Under the pieces are notes generated by a model that worked only from the letters and a program-made list of their open reading frames with translations, had not been told where the DNA came from and ran no database searches. A DNA stretch of 64,000 nt, taken from NCBI RefSeq assembly GCF_000829905.1, contig NZ_CDPP01000006.1, forward strand, positions 248,001 through 312,000, read 5' to 3'. Both the position numbers and the translations under genes were made by a program. Shown piece after piece: positions 33,638 to 41,947 of this stretch; within the stretch, counting starts at the first letter, position 1, and each line of letters starts with the position of its first letter. This stretch comes from Beduini massiliensis (GTDB taxonomy: Bacteria; Bacillota_I; Bacilli_A; Erysipelotrichales; Coprobacillaceae).

Positions 33638-34762
33638 ATGATGTGGCATTTAATGAAATACCGATTTAAAACCTTACTTAAAGATCGAAGCCTGCTGTTC
33701 TTTTCCATTTTGTTTCCAATCGTGTTAGCCACTTTCTTTGGAATGACATTAAAAGGGGCATACAATGTCGATACATTAAAACCGGTAGAAGTCGCCATTG
33801 TAACCAATGAAAATTACGATCAGGATCAGGCATTTCAAGAATTTATTAAAACCATTTCACAAGAGGATGGATTGCTTGCACCTCGATACGTCAGTGAGAA
33901 AGAAGCGGAATCTCTTTTAGAAAGCGGAGATGTGAAAGGGATTATTACAAAAACAGAAACAATTTTGTTAAAAGTGAAATCTTCCGGAATTGATCAAACG
34001 ATTCTTAAAACAGTAACCGATGAATATTTAGTCAAAAGTCATATGATTGAAAACCTGTTAGCTAATGGTGCCGATTTCCAACAGCTTATGGCGACGATGA
34101 ATGATACAACTAATTATTTACAGTCCAATTCAACGGATAATGTGAATTTATCTGTCATCTTTTTCTACACCATTATTGCGATGTCTTCTCTCTATGGGGG
34201 AAACTGGTACATGCGTTGTATCTGTGATACGACTGCCAACCTGAGTGATCGAGGGATTCGTTTCAATGTGTCTCCGGTGAAAAAATCACAAGCATTACTT
34301 TGTGATTTCATCGCCGCAAATGTCATTCAGTTTGTTTCCATGCTTATTCTTCTTGCCTATCTAATCTTTGTCATCGGCATAGATTTTGGGAATCAGATAT
34401 CGTTAATCTTCCTTACTATTCTAGGAGGAAGCCTTGCCGGAAGCTCAATGGGAAGTTTGATCAGTGCCGTTGGTACACAGGCTTATCAAGTCAAAACCAG
34501 CTTGCTCGTTGGCATTACCATGCTGATGTCATTTTTATCAGGAATGATGATGGTTCAGGTAAAATATTATGTCCAAGCCTATGCGCCGATTATCGCTAAG
34601 ATTAATCCTGCCAATATGATTACAGATGCCTTTTATTCACTTTACTACTATGGCGGTGGTTCCCGCTTTTATATGAACATTGCTTCACTCTTCATTTTTT
34701 CAGGGATTCTTTATTTCATCAGCTTTATTATTTTAAGGAGGAAACAATATGACAGTTTATAA
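33638..34762 (+). CDS. ABC-2 type permease, first subunit
   Basis: 374 residues. One membrane helix near the N-terminus (about 19-38: SLLFFSILFPIVLATFFGMTL in outline), a large extracytoplasmic domain (about 45-175), then five helices in the C-terminal half ending at LYFISFIILRRKQ. This is the YhgE/ABC-2 layout of LnrM/LnrN-like subunits. Start at 33638 follows AGGGGTGATG; an in-frame second ATG follows directly. It overlaps the next permease gene by 14 bases, so the two are made together and probably form a heterodimer with the ATPase. Confidence 0.88.
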   Translation: MMWHLMKYRFKTLLKDRSLLFFSILFPIVLATFFGMTLKGAYNVDTLKPVEVAIVTNENYDQDQAFQEFIKTISQEDGLLAPRYVSEKEAESLLESGDVKGIITKTETILLKVKSSGIDQTILKTVTDEYLVKSHMIENLLANGADFQQLMATMNDTTNYLQSNSTDNVNLSVIFFYTIIAMSSLYGGNWYMRCICDTTANLSDRGIRFNVSPVKKSQALLCDFIAANVIQFVSMLILLAYLIFVIGIDFGNQISLIFLTILGGSLAGSSMGSLISAVGTQAYQVKTSLLVGITMLMSFLSGMMMVQVKYYVQAYAPIIAKINPANMITDAFYSLYYYGGGSRFYMNIASLFIFSGILYFISFIILRRKQYDSL

Positions 34763-35918
34763 ACTCTATCTAAAATTAATCCGTCGTAATTCCAAATCCA
34801 TCCTTCTTTATTTATTCATCTTTGTGGGAATCTTCTTTATGTTTGCAATCATTAACTCATCGGAAAAAACAACCAATAGCTTTAAAGAAGTAAAACCGGC
34901 TATTGCCTATATCGATGAAGAACAAAGTCAGCTCTCTTTGAATTTAAAAGATTACCTGTCAACAATCACTGTGATGTCTGATATTGATTCAGCCGAAAAT
35001 GCAAAAGATGCCTTATTTTTTGGTGATATTGCTGCTTGTATCACTATTCCACAAGGATTTAGCGAACAATTCAATAGTCAGCAGTCCACCAATATTCAAA
35101 TTGAACAAAGAGAAGACGAAAGCAATGCAATGTTAGTACAGCAATACATCAACAGCTACTTGCAATCGGCTGCCACGTATCAAAAAAATACTACGTTAAG
35201 CTTAGATGAGATTCATGCTCAGATCTTAGCTGATCAATCCGTTAAAACAGAGATATCTTTTGCCTTAGCTAATCCTGAAAAAGCCAATGATGATGTGATA
35301 TTACGTCAGTTATTCTTCAACTATTTATCCTTTATTTCTTTAAGTGTGACAATCTTGATTGTCGGCATTGTCATGCACAGCATCAACAACAGTGAAATTC
35401 GAAAACGAAATTTAGCTGCACCGATTAAAAGTGCTTCAATGAATATCCAGATGTTCCTAGGAAACCTTACTTTCTCGATAGGACTATGGCTTCTCTTTAT
35501 GATCATTATCAGTATTTTCAGCAACAATATGCTGAATTCGGTTGGATTTACTTATATGCTGAACAGTTTGGTATTCTTCCTAGTTGCTTTAAGCATTGCA
35601 TTCTTAGCCGCAAACTTAATCGTCAACGTGTCCCATCCAACCGAACTTCTCAGTGCCATTACAAACATTTTGGGATTAGGAATGACCTTCCTTGGCGGTG
35701 CTTTCGTACCACAAAAACTGATTAGTGATACGGTCTTGGCAATTTCCCGCTTTACACCTACTTACTGGTATGTATTGGTAAATGATAAACTGGTAGATCT
35801 AAATGAACCTACTTTAGAAATCTTTCAATATATCGGCATTCAGTCTTTATTCGCAATTGCCTGCTTCATTCTAAGTATGGTTGTTTATAAAAATAAACGG
35901 GTACAAGAAAGTATATAG
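34749..35918 (+). CDS. ABC-2 type permease, second subunit
   Basis: 389 residues with the same plan as the first permease: N-terminal helix (about 18-36, ILLYLFIFVGIFFMFAII in outline), an extracytoplasmic domain to about residue 190, and five to six helices to the C-terminus. GMTFLGGAFVPQKLIS and FTPTYWYVLVNDKL are the conserved late ABC-2 motifs. The ATG has TTAAGGAGG upstream, inside the end of the previous gene. It completes an ATPase-permease-permease exporter. A perfect bidirectional terminator follows. Confidence 0.88.
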   Translation: MTVYKLYLKLIRRNSKSILLYLFIFVGIFFMFAIINSSEKTTNSFKEVKPAIAYIDEEQSQLSLNLKDYLSTITVMSDIDSAENAKDALFFGDIAACITIPQGFSEQFNSQQSTNIQIEQREDESNAMLVQQYINSYLQSAATYQKNTTLSLDEIHAQILADQSVKTEISFALANPEKANDDVILRQLFFNYLSFISLSVTILIVGIVMHSINNSEIRKRNLAAPIKSASMNIQMFLGNLTFSIGLWLLFMIIISIFSNNMLNSVGFTYMLNSLVFFLVALSIAFLAANLIVNVSHPTELLSAITNILGLGMTFLGGAFVPQKLISDTVLAISRFTPTYWYVLVNDKLVDLNEPTLEIFQYIGIQSLFAIACFILSMVVYKNKRVQESI

Positions 35919-35920
35919 TA

Positions 35921-35950
35921 AAAGATATAGCGTTTGAACGCTATATCTTT
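35921..35950. terminator. Bidirectional terminator between the exporter and DUF3788 genes
   Basis: AAAGATATAGCG (35921-35932) and CGCTATATCTTT (35939-35950) are perfect inverted arms around TTTGAA, with T-rich sequence on both strands. Confidence 0.9.
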
Positions 35951-36372
35951 TTAGTTTCTCTTGAAAGGCATTTAATATCTAATAGTTTTTTTATATCCTC
36001 GATATGGTCAACACACGTGATACGATAATGTATCCAGCCACCATCTCCGCAAGGATATCTGTGATCTATATAATATTGCGTATAGTCCTTTAAATCGTGA
36101 TAAACCGATTGATATTGTTTATCCGATAAGCGCATCATGACTGTAAAAGCATCATTCTCTGCGAAGATATTACAGATCAACTTCGTTTTTATTTTCCAAG
36201 CAACTCCCCAGCCATAACGATTGCCATAAGGAAAAACGATCTTTTGAACACTCCCCTCTTTTTTAGAAAGCCAGTCATTCAATTCTATAAATAAAGCCTT
36301 TTGCTCACCACAATATGCAGCCATTTCTTCAAATGTCGGCATTATGGTTTTATCCAGCATTCTTTCATACAT
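35941..36372 (-). CDS. DUF3788 family protein
   Basis: 143 residues. The pattern MYERMLDKTIMPTFEEM, a central YGNRYGWGVAWKIKTKLIC and the late YPCGDGGWIHYRI match DUF3788, a small cytosolic family of unknown role related in fold to DUF1801/YdhG-type proteins that handle pyrimidine- or environment-related signals. No membrane part. It stands alone on the minus strand after the exporter terminator. Function unknown. Confidence 0.8.
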   Translation of the reverse strand: MYERMLDKTIMPTFEEMAAYCGEQKALFIELNDWLSKKEGSVQKIVFPYGNRYGWGVAWKIKTKLICNIFAENDAFTVMMRLSDKQYQSVYHDLKDYTQYYIDHRYPCGDGGWIHYRITCVDHIEDIKKLLDIKCLSRETKKI

Positions 36373-36409
36373 TTTCTATCCCTCCCAAAACAGTTACAAA
36401 TATATAGGT

Positions 36410-37171
36410 TTAAACAAGTCCTTGAGCCGCTAAAAATTTTTCAAATCGTTTTTCACTCATGATTTCATTGGTAATAAACTTTCCGTTATAAAATAAAGTA
36501 TATGTGGTAAAGGGTGTTGGTGCTGACTGTGCTTCGAGTGCGGTCGTTATCTCATGCACCGATAAGTTCAGTCCATGTTTTATCGCACACTCTTTTAATA
36601 CAGGCACATATTTATCGGTATGAGGGCATTGACGGGTGTAATATAAAACAAGTCCCATTTCTTCTATTTCACCTGTTTTAACGGAATCGGCAAATGTCGG
36701 TATAGGGGCTTCATCATGAAAGGGAAGATAGTATAAGATAAAATCATTAGGTACTTCATCTGCTACTTGAAACCCTTTATATTTCATATAATCCGGATCG
36801 GATAAATAACCCCGCTTCTTCTTAGAAGAAATGATCGTTACCCCGCATTTCCCTTGCTGCTTTGCATCTTCAATACAGTATTCCAACAACCTATTTGCAA
36901 ACCCCTGTCCCTTAAACTGACCGGATACCCAGAAACAGTTAATATGCATATAGTCATCTGCACAAATAGGATACCATGCCTTTTTTGCCGGAATATATTC
37001 GATAAAGACTTTTCCGCGTGCATCTAACTTTCTAAAAACCAAACCGTCTTTAAAACGTTCGCTTAACCATGCTTTTTTCGATCCTACACAGTTTTCGCCC
37101 TTTTTATCAGATATTGCACAGCAGACATGTTCATCTTTAATATTATGTTCATCAACGTTAATAAAGTTCAT
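36410..37171 (-). CDS. GNAT N-acetyltransferase with C-terminal YoaP-like domain
   Basis: 253 residues from ATG 37171, with GAGGAGG upstream; an earlier ATG in frame has no ribosome site. The N-terminal GNAT domain (about 45-150) shows the acetyl-CoA loop VSGQFKGQGFANRLLEYCI. The C-terminal part (about 180-253) is the YoaP-like thioredoxin-type fold: LVLYYTRQCPHTDKYVPVLKECA in outline, where only one Cys of a CxxC site remains. YoaP-type proteins are common in anaerobes; the substrate is unknown. Confidence 0.82.
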   Translation of the reverse strand: MNFINVDEHNIKDEHVCCAISDKKGENCVGSKKAWLSERFKDGLVFRKLDARGKVFIEYIPAKKAWYPICADDYMHINCFWVSGQFKGQGFANRLLEYCIEDAKQQGKCGVTIISSKKKRGYLSDPDYMKYKGFQVADEVPNDFILYYLPFHDEAPIPTFADSVKTGEIEEMGLVLYYTRQCPHTDKYVPVLKECAIKHGLNLSVHEITTALEAQSAPTPFTTYTLFYNGKFITNEIMSEKRFEKFLAAQGLV

Positions 37172-37232
37172 TTTAATAACCTCCTCTACCCTTTCCATTA
37201 TACATTGGTTAACTTGACAACAGGGTGTCCAG

Positions 37233-37778
37233 TTACAAATTTAAACTCATCAAATATTCATCCTCATAGTGTCCATCACGATATTTAAAAGACTTTTTTC
37301 TTAACCCATACACTTCAAACCCTATTTTTTTATACAATGCCAAGCCTCTTTCGTTGCTTGCGACAACTTCTAATTCTAATTGTTCATACCCCATTTCTTT
37401 TGCTTTATCGACTAATGCTTGAGTGATGGCACTTCCAATACCTAAGCCCCAGTAAGCTTTTTGAATAGACACTCCAAATACTGCCCGATGTTTCCCCCGA
37501 TCACAATTTCCCACCGGATCAATTCCTCCGTTAGCGACAATCACGCCATCGACTACCGCACAAATCATCAGACTTCTGTGATCTTTTTCCACCTTTGCTA
37601 AATATCTTTCTTCCATTTCTTGTGTCATTTTAATTTCATCCGGATAACGCAGCATAAAATCAGTTTCAGCAGAGGTCATAACGAGATGACGCAAGATGCT
37701 TTCTGCATCTTTTGATGTCGGATGTCTTAATAAACACTCTCTGCCATCTTTTAAATAAATAGATTGTCTATAGATCAT
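37233..37778 (-). CDS. GNAT family N-acetyltransferase
   Basis: 181 residues, one GNAT domain. Motif A with the pyrophosphate loop is AYWGLGIGSAITQALVDKA (residues about 107-125), followed by LELEVVASNERGLALYKKIGFEVYG, the usual beta5-alpha4 end, and a final HYEDEYLMSL. It transfers acetyl from acetyl-CoA to a small molecule or protein amine; the acceptor cannot be told. Ribosome site GGAGGAAACG precedes the ATG. It is on the same strand as the YoaP-like acetyltransferase, 61 bp apart. Confidence 0.9.
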   Translation of the reverse strand: MIYRQSIYLKDGRECLLRHPTSKDAESILRHLVMTSAETDFMLRYPDEIKMTQEMEERYLAKVEKDHRSLMICAVVDGVIVANGGIDPVGNCDRGKHRAVFGVSIQKAYWGLGIGSAITQALVDKAKEMGYEQLELEVVASNERGLALYKKIGFEVYGLRKKSFKYRDGHYEDEYLMSLNL

Positions 37779-37840
37779 GACGTTTCCTCCTCCAGTCCCT
37801 TTTTAAAAGTATACCATATTTACAAGGGTTTTTATGAACA

Positions 37841-37867
37841 AAAAAAGATAGAGTTTTCACTCTATCT
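37841..37867 (-). terminator. Intrinsic terminator of pgk-tpiA
   Basis: Perfect 9-bp stem AGATAGAGT (37846-37854 arm) with ACTCTATCT (37859-37867), GAAA loop on the transcript, then six T. Confidence 0.92.
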
Positions 37868-37874
37868 AAATCAA

Positions 37875-38618
37875 TTATCCTAAGTTTTCGATCATTGCGA
37901 TATAAGAATCAGCAACTAATGAAGCTCCGCCAACTAACGCTCCATCAATATCAGGCTGTTCTAATAAAGTTTTGATTCCTTCAGGTTTAACAGATCCACC
38001 GTATTGGATACGTACAGCGTCTGCTGCTTCCTGACCAAATAATTTAGCAAGTTCATCACGAATGATAGCACATACGTTTTGAGCGATTTCGTTCGTAGCT
38101 GTTTTACCAGTTCCGATTGCCCAAACAGGTTCATAAGCGATGACAACTTTTTTGATGCAGTTAGGACATACATCTTTTAAAGCTGCTGCTGTTTGAGTTC
38201 TTACAACGTTTTCAGTTTCGTCTGCTTCAAATTGTTCTAAAGTTTCCCCTACACAAACAATCGGAGTCAATCCATTTTTTAAAGCTTGTAATGTTTTAGC
38301 GTTTACTGTTTCATCAGTTTCACCAAAATATTGTCTTCTTTCAGAATGTCCTAGGATTACCCATTCAATTCCGATTTCTTTCAACATTTCCGCACTCACT
38401 TCACCTGTGTAGGCTCCGTTATCTTTGAAATGCATATTTTCAGCAGCAATATTTAGATTTCCTGCTAATTCTTTTGCTTTAGCTAACGCTAAATAAGGAA
38501 CACCGATTCCCCAATCCGCATTATCCTTTACTTCTTTATCAACTGCATTGATGAATTCAACTGTTTCAGCAATTGTTTTATTCATCTTCCAGTTACCAAA
38601 AATGACTGGTTTTCTCAT
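37875..38618 (-). CDS. tpiA: Triosephosphate isomerase
   Basis: 247 residues, standard length. Asn and Lys of the active site are in FGNWKMNKT; catalytic His in ILGHSERRQYFGE; catalytic Glu in VIAYEPVWAIGTGKTA; phosphate loop YGGSVKPEG and GALVGGASL. It interconverts dihydroxyacetone phosphate and glyceraldehyde 3-phosphate. It follows pgk by 24 bases, so the two share one transcript ending at a strong terminator. Confidence 0.98.
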   Translation of the reverse strand: MRKPVIFGNWKMNKTIAETVEFINAVDKEVKDNADWGIGVPYLALAKAKELAGNLNIAAENMHFKDNGAYTGEVSAEMLKEIGIEWVILGHSERRQYFGETDETVNAKTLQALKNGLTPIVCVGETLEQFEADETENVVRTQTAAALKDVCPNCIKKVVIAYEPVWAIGTGKTATNEIAQNVCAIIRDELAKLFGQEAADAVRIQYGGSVKPEGIKTLLEQPDIDGALVGGASLVADSYIAMIENLG

Positions 38619-38642
38619 TTTATTTCTCCTTACGCTTTCTTC

Positions 38643-39827
38643 TTATTTATCATCAATAGCGGCAATACCAGGTAACACTTTACCTTCCATGTATTCTAAT
38701 GAAGCACCACCACCAGTTGAGATATGAGATACTTTATCCGCATATCCTAACTGCATAACTGCAGCAGCTGAATCTCCACCACCGATAATTGTATTGCATT
38801 CAGGTAAGTTAGCTAAAGCTTCACATACCGCGATGGTTCCTTTAGCGAATGGTTCTAATTCAAATACACCCATTGGTCCATTCCAGATAACTGTTTTAGC
38901 CCCTTCTAATTCTTTTTTGAATAACTCAATAGATTTAGGTCCGATATCTAATCCTAAGTATCCATCAGGGACATCTTCACCACATTCTTTGATATCTCCA
39001 TCAGTACCGAATTTATCAGAACAGATAGAATCGATTGGTAAGATTAATTTTCCTTTACCTTCTTCGATAAATTTCTTAGCCATTTCTACTTTGTCATCTT
39101 CACATAAAGAGTTACCGATAGAATGACCCATTGCTTTAGCGAAAGTATAGCACATACCCCCACCAACAATAACTTTATCTGCAACTTTTAATAAGTTTTC
39201 GATAACACCGATCTTATCAGATACTTTAGCTCCACCTAAGATAGCAACTAAAGGTCTAACTGGATCATTAACAGCTTTACCGATATAAGCGATTTCTTTT
39301 TCTACCAAGAACCCTGCTGCTGATGGTAAATGAGCTGGAATCCCTGCTGTAGAAGCATGTGCTCTATGCACTGAACCGAATGCATCTTCAACAAATACAT
39401 CCCCTAATGAAGCCCAATATTTTCCTAATTCAGGATCATTTTTGCTTTCACCGGCTTCGTAACGTGTATTTTGAACCAAAATAACATGTCCGTTATCTGC
39501 TTTTGCGATTGCTTCTTCCAATACCGGTCCTCTTGTAGCGTCAACGAATTCAACTTCTTTACCTAATAATTTAGATAAAGCAGGAGCTACGACTGCTAAG
39601 TTATTTTTAGCTTTGTCTTCTTCTGTTTTTACTTTACCTAAGTGAGAGAATAAGACAACTGCTTTTGCTCCGTTATCGATCAAGTATTTAATCGTTGGTA
39701 ATGCTTGAACAATACGGTTATCATTAGTGATTTCTCCAGTAGCTTTATCTCTTGGTACATTGAAGTCAACACGAACTAAAACTTTTTTTCCTACTACGTC
39801 AATATCTTTGATTGTTTTTTTATCCAT
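38643..39827 (-). CDS. pgk: Phosphoglycerate kinase
   Basis: 394 residues, normal length. RVDFNVPRD (substrate loop), HLGK, the basic patch [12 protein letters not shown], hinge and nucleotide motifs [18 protein letters not shown] and the C-terminal GGGDSAAAV and [10 protein letters not shown] are all present. It makes ATP from 1,3-bisphosphoglycerate. First gene of pgk-tpiA. A close-to-consensus promoter lies at 39850-39878. gapA, usually upstream of pgk in Firmicutes, is about 11 kb away with its own promoter. Confidence 0.98.
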   Translation of the reverse strand: MDKKTIKDIDVVGKKVLVRVDFNVPRDKATGEITNDNRIVQALPTIKYLIDNGAKAVVLFSHLGKVKTEEDKAKNNLAVVAPALSKLLGKEVEFVDATRGPVLEEAIAKADNGHVILVQNTRYEAGESKNDPELGKYWASLGDVFVEDAFGSVHRAHASTAGIPAHLPSAAGFLVEKEIAYIGKAVNDPVRPLVAILGGAKVSDKIGVIENLLKVADKVIVGGGMCYTFAKAMGHSIGNSLCEDDKVEMAKKFIEEGKGKLILPIDSICSDKFGTDGDIKECGEDVPDGYLGLDIGPKSIELFKKELEGAKTVIWNGPMGVFELEPFAKGTIAVCEALANLPECNTIIGGGDSAAAVMQLGYADKVSHISTGGGASLEYMEGKVLPGIAAIDDK

Positions 39828-39849
39828 TGTAAAATCCCTCCATGCAAGA

Positions 39850-39878
39850 ATTATACCAAAATTAGCGGTTGATGTAAA
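39850..39878 (-). promoter_or_regulatory. Promoter of pgk-tpiA
   Basis: Minus strand -35 TTTACA (39873-39878), 17-bp spacer, -10 TATAAT (39850-39855). Confidence 0.8.
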
Positions 39879-40020
39879 TTTCTTTTACCACTTTTCACAA
39901 GGTTTTCCCCCTTTTGTCAAGCTATTTTAATAAAAATAAAAAGAAGTCTGAATTTCTTGTTTTTTCGTATTCTTTAGCACATTTATACATTTCTTTCATA
40001 TACTACATTGAGGTGGTCAC

Positions 40021-40353
40021 ATGTTCTATTATGATGATTATATGCGCGGGTGTTTCTATCAAGACCTTGCAACGATCCCAACGCTTCAGCAGCAAAAAGC
40101 ACAGATGATTGATTTAAGAAACAGCAGTGCTTTTGAGCATGCCCATATTCCCGGTTTCATCAATATTCCCTATTCCCAAATTTACCAGCAGCTCCACTAT
40201 ATCGATAAGCGTTATCCGGTTTATTTTCTATGCGATAACGGACAAAAAAGCGAAATCGTTGCCAGTGATCTATGTGCCCATGGCTATCAAGCCTATTCGT
40301 TTATCGGCGGCTATAACCACTATCGCTATCAGCCCGACCAATCTCTTTATTAA
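40021..40353 (+). CDS. Single-domain rhodanese-like protein
   Basis: 110 residues, cytosolic. The rhodanese fold is visible: MIDLRNSSAFEHAHIPGFINIPYSQI is the CH2A-type start, and YFLCDNGQKSEIVASDLCAHGY holds the active-site Cys (residue about 78) in a loop CDNGQKS, followed by FIGGY. It may carry persulfide sulfur or act as a simple thiol protein. Ribosome site GAGGTGG precedes ATG 40021. A clear terminator ends it before the next operon. Confidence 0.87.
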   Translation: MFYYDDYMRGCFYQDLATIPTLQQQKAQMIDLRNSSAFEHAHIPGFINIPYSQIYQQLHYIDKRYPVYFLCDNGQKSEIVASDLCAHGYQAYSFIGGYNHYRYQPDQSLY

Positions 40354-40375
40354 AGACATCTGTGGATGTCTTTTT
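40352..40375 (+). terminator. Intrinsic terminator of the rhodanese gene
   Basis: AAAGACATC (40352-40360), loop TGTG, GATGTCTTT (40365-40373), T-run. Confidence 0.88.
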
Positions 40376-40376
40376 A

Positions 40377-40425
40377 TTGACAAGTATACTTGGTATAATT
40401 ATAATAAAATTGACAAGAAAACTTG
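40377..40425 (+). promoter_or_regulatory. Promoter with two CAAG-N4-CTTG operators (DUF6442-XRE operon)
   Basis: -35 TTGACA (40377-40382), 17-bp spacer, -10 TATAAT (40400-40405). CAAGTATACTTG (40381-40392) overlaps the -35 box and CAAGAAAACTTG (40414-40425) covers the start point; both sit inside the longer match TTGACAAG-N4-CTTGG and are 33 bp apart, about three helix turns. This is the layout expected for self-repression by the XRE regulator in this operon. Confidence 0.8.
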
Positions 40426-40442
40426 GCAAAGAGGTGAATCCT

Positions 40443-40763
40443 ATGACAAAAGAAGAAATACTAAGAAGAAGTCGTAATGAACGAAACGATGAAGGAAATG
40501 AATATGCGGCACAGAAAGGATTGAAATACGGCTATATAAGCTTTGGGTTAATCTCCATGATTATCATCATTGCGGATGCTTTTGGCGGAAGTGATATGCG
40601 TGCCTTTTATGCCGTCAGTGCCTTAATATGGGGATTTTTTTCAACCATCAATTTTGAATCGGCCCGCTTTAAGCATAATAAAAGCCTTATCCTAGCGAGC
40701 ATTTTAGGTGCATTAACTGCCATTTTATCCCTTATCCGCTATTTCTATATCTTATTAGGTTAA
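40443..40763 (+). CDS. DUF6442-like membrane protein
   Basis: 106 residues from ATG 40443, preceded by AAAGAGGTGA. The N-terminus MTKEEILRRSRNER is the typical charged start of the DUF6442 family, followed by a soluble linker and three membrane helices (about 28-45, 54-72, 83-103). Members are small membrane proteins almost always encoded next to a compact XRE regulator, as here; the pair spacing is five bases. Function is unknown; a role as the regulator's membrane partner or target is inferred only from the constant pairing. Confidence 0.78.
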   Translation: MTKEEILRRSRNERNDEGNEYAAQKGLKYGYISFGLISMIIIIADAFGGSDMRAFYAVSALIWGFFSTINFESARFKHNKSLILASILGALTAILSLIRYFYILLG

Positions 40764-40768
40764 CTTGT

Positions 40769-40984
40769 ATGGAAAATAACTTAATCTTAAAAAACCGACT
40801 TAAAACAGTCCGTACGCAAAAAAATCTATCCCAAACTCAGTTGGCTGAATTAGTCGGCGTATCACGCAATACGATCAGTTCGATTGAAACCGGACAGTTT
40901 AATCCTACCGCTAAGTTAGCATTGATTCTATGTATTGCCTTAGATAAAAAGTTTGAAGAATTATTTTATTTTGAAGATATTTAA
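40769..40984 (+). CDS. Compact XRE-family repressor
   Basis: 71 residues, consisting only of a Cro/CI-type helix-turn-helix domain: RLKTVRTQKNLSQTQLAELVGVSRNTISSIETGQFNPTAKLAL in outline, with the recognition helix around VSRNTISSIE. Such single-domain proteins bind as dimers to short palindromes. It follows the DUF6442-like gene after five bases and probably represses their shared promoter through the two CAAG-N4-CTTG sites. Start ATG 40769. Confidence 0.92.
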   Translation: MENNLILKNRLKTVRTQKNLSQTQLAELVGVSRNTISSIETGQFNPTAKLALILCIALDKKFEELFYFEDI

Positions 40985-40985
40985 A

Positions 40986-41010
40986 AGCACTGATTTTCGT
41001 CAGTGTTTTT
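40986..41010. terminator. Terminator after the XRE gene
   Basis: CACTGA (40988-40993) with TCAGTG (41000-41005), loop TTTTCG, then T-run on plus; A-run upstream makes it usable from the other strand too. Confidence 0.8.
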
Positions 41011-41248
41011 TGATACGTTTTAAATTATATAAATTAGATGCTCCGGTAATTCCCCCAGCCAAAAAACTTCCTAAGCCAAATCGACTTCCTTGAAGCATGC
41101 CCCATACCCCGACGCCAAGAAGAATACCGCCAACCCCAAGCCCGATTGCAGAGCCTGCTCTGGCAACTTTTACATTTGGATAAGTTCCGGCTATGGCACG
41201 TTAGGATATTTCTTTTATTTTTTTATTACGTTCTTTTATCGTTTGCAT
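41000..41248 (-). pseudogene. Small glycine-rich membrane protein gene with an in-frame stop codon
   Basis: From ATG 41248 (AAGGAG upstream) the frame reads MQTIKERNKKIKEIS, then TAA at 41201-41203, then continues in the same frame for 66 codons (RAIAGTYPNVKVARAGSA, a glycine-rich hydrophobic helix GLGVGGILLGVGVWG, a second helix, and basic tail KRIKKH) to TGA at 41000. The unbroken second part, good ribosome site and operon position show an 82-codon gene broken by one nonsense change, or rarely read through. No later start codon with a ribosome site could rescue the main part. It follows the TetR gene by 11 bases. Confidence 0.7.
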
Positions 41249-41259
41249 TTTATTTCTCC

Positions 41260-41838
41260 TTACTCAAAGATATCATCGATCAAATGATCAATCATAAAGC
41301 CAAAAACCGCTTTGGGATCTGACAACATTTCATCTTTATGAGCAATCGTATTCAACATTGCCGATAAGATCGAAATCGCTAAATCTTCTTCTACCTTTAA
41401 TTTTAAAAACGGTTTATTCAGCATAAATTTTGTTCCTACATAGCTATTTTCATTCAACTGCCGGCGTTGACTTTCACTCAGTTTATTTATAAAGCTTAAG
41501 AAATCCGGACTTTTATTATCATACATAAAAGGATGAGCGATATACTCCGCATAGACTTCTTTTAATGCTGAGGCAACCCCTATCTTGCTGGGATCTTGTT
41601 TAAGGCGACTCTCCACCTTTTCATATAAATCTTCTTGAATACGCACAATGACTTCATAAAACAACGATTCCTTTGTTTCATAGAAATGATAGAAAGACCC
41701 CTTGGCAATCCCAATATTTTGACACAACATATCAACGCTTGTTTTTTTGTATCCGTATTTTTGCCAACAAGCTTTGCATTCATCCAATAATTTTTGTTTT
41801 ACTCTCTTTTTTTCTTCTTCACTAAATCCTTTTGGCAC
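41260..41838 (-). CDS. TetR family transcriptional regulator
   Basis: 192 residues starting at GTG 41838 (VPKGFSEEEK), with GAGGGAGA directly upstream; longer in-frame starts lack a suitable ribosome site and this start matches the usual MPKGFSEEE beginning of the subgroup. DNA-binding domain: KKTSVDMLCQNIGIAKGSFYHFYETKESLFYEV. C-terminal effector domain, residues about 70-190. The broken small gene follows on the same transcript. The aldo/keto reductase gene lies upstream, separated by a terminator. Target unknown. Confidence 0.9.
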   Translation of the reverse strand: MPKGFSEEEKKRVKQKLLDECKACWQKYGYKKTSVDMLCQNIGIAKGSFYHFYETKESLFYEVIVRIQEDLYEKVESRLKQDPSKIGVASALKEVYAEYIAHPFMYDNKSPDFLSFINKLSESQRRQLNENSYVGTKFMLNKPFLKLKVEEDLAISILSAMLNTIAHKDEMLSDPKAVFGFMIDHLIDDIFE

Positions 41839-41915
41839 GCTCTCCCTCTTTTCTGTGACTATTATTTTAATTTCAGTCATATATATTTTATATCTGCCAC
41901 CTCTTTTTGTCAACA

Positions 41916-41947
41916 AAGAAAAAACCAGCTGAACAAATCAACTGGTT
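41916..41947 (-). terminator. Intrinsic terminator of the aldo/keto reductase gene
   Basis: Ten-pair stem between 41923-41932 and 41938-41947 (one wobble), followed by T-run on the minus strand. Confidence 0.85.

Noticed and set aside
36838-37023. Small frame inside the YoaP-like acetyltransferase gene
   Set aside because: A frame-shifted shadow of the acetyltransferase; no own ribosome site.
37209-37232. Imperfect inverted repeat between the two acetyltransferase genes
   Set aside because: AACTTGACA/TGTCCAGTT has a mismatch and no T-run follows on either strand; too weak to call as terminator or operator.
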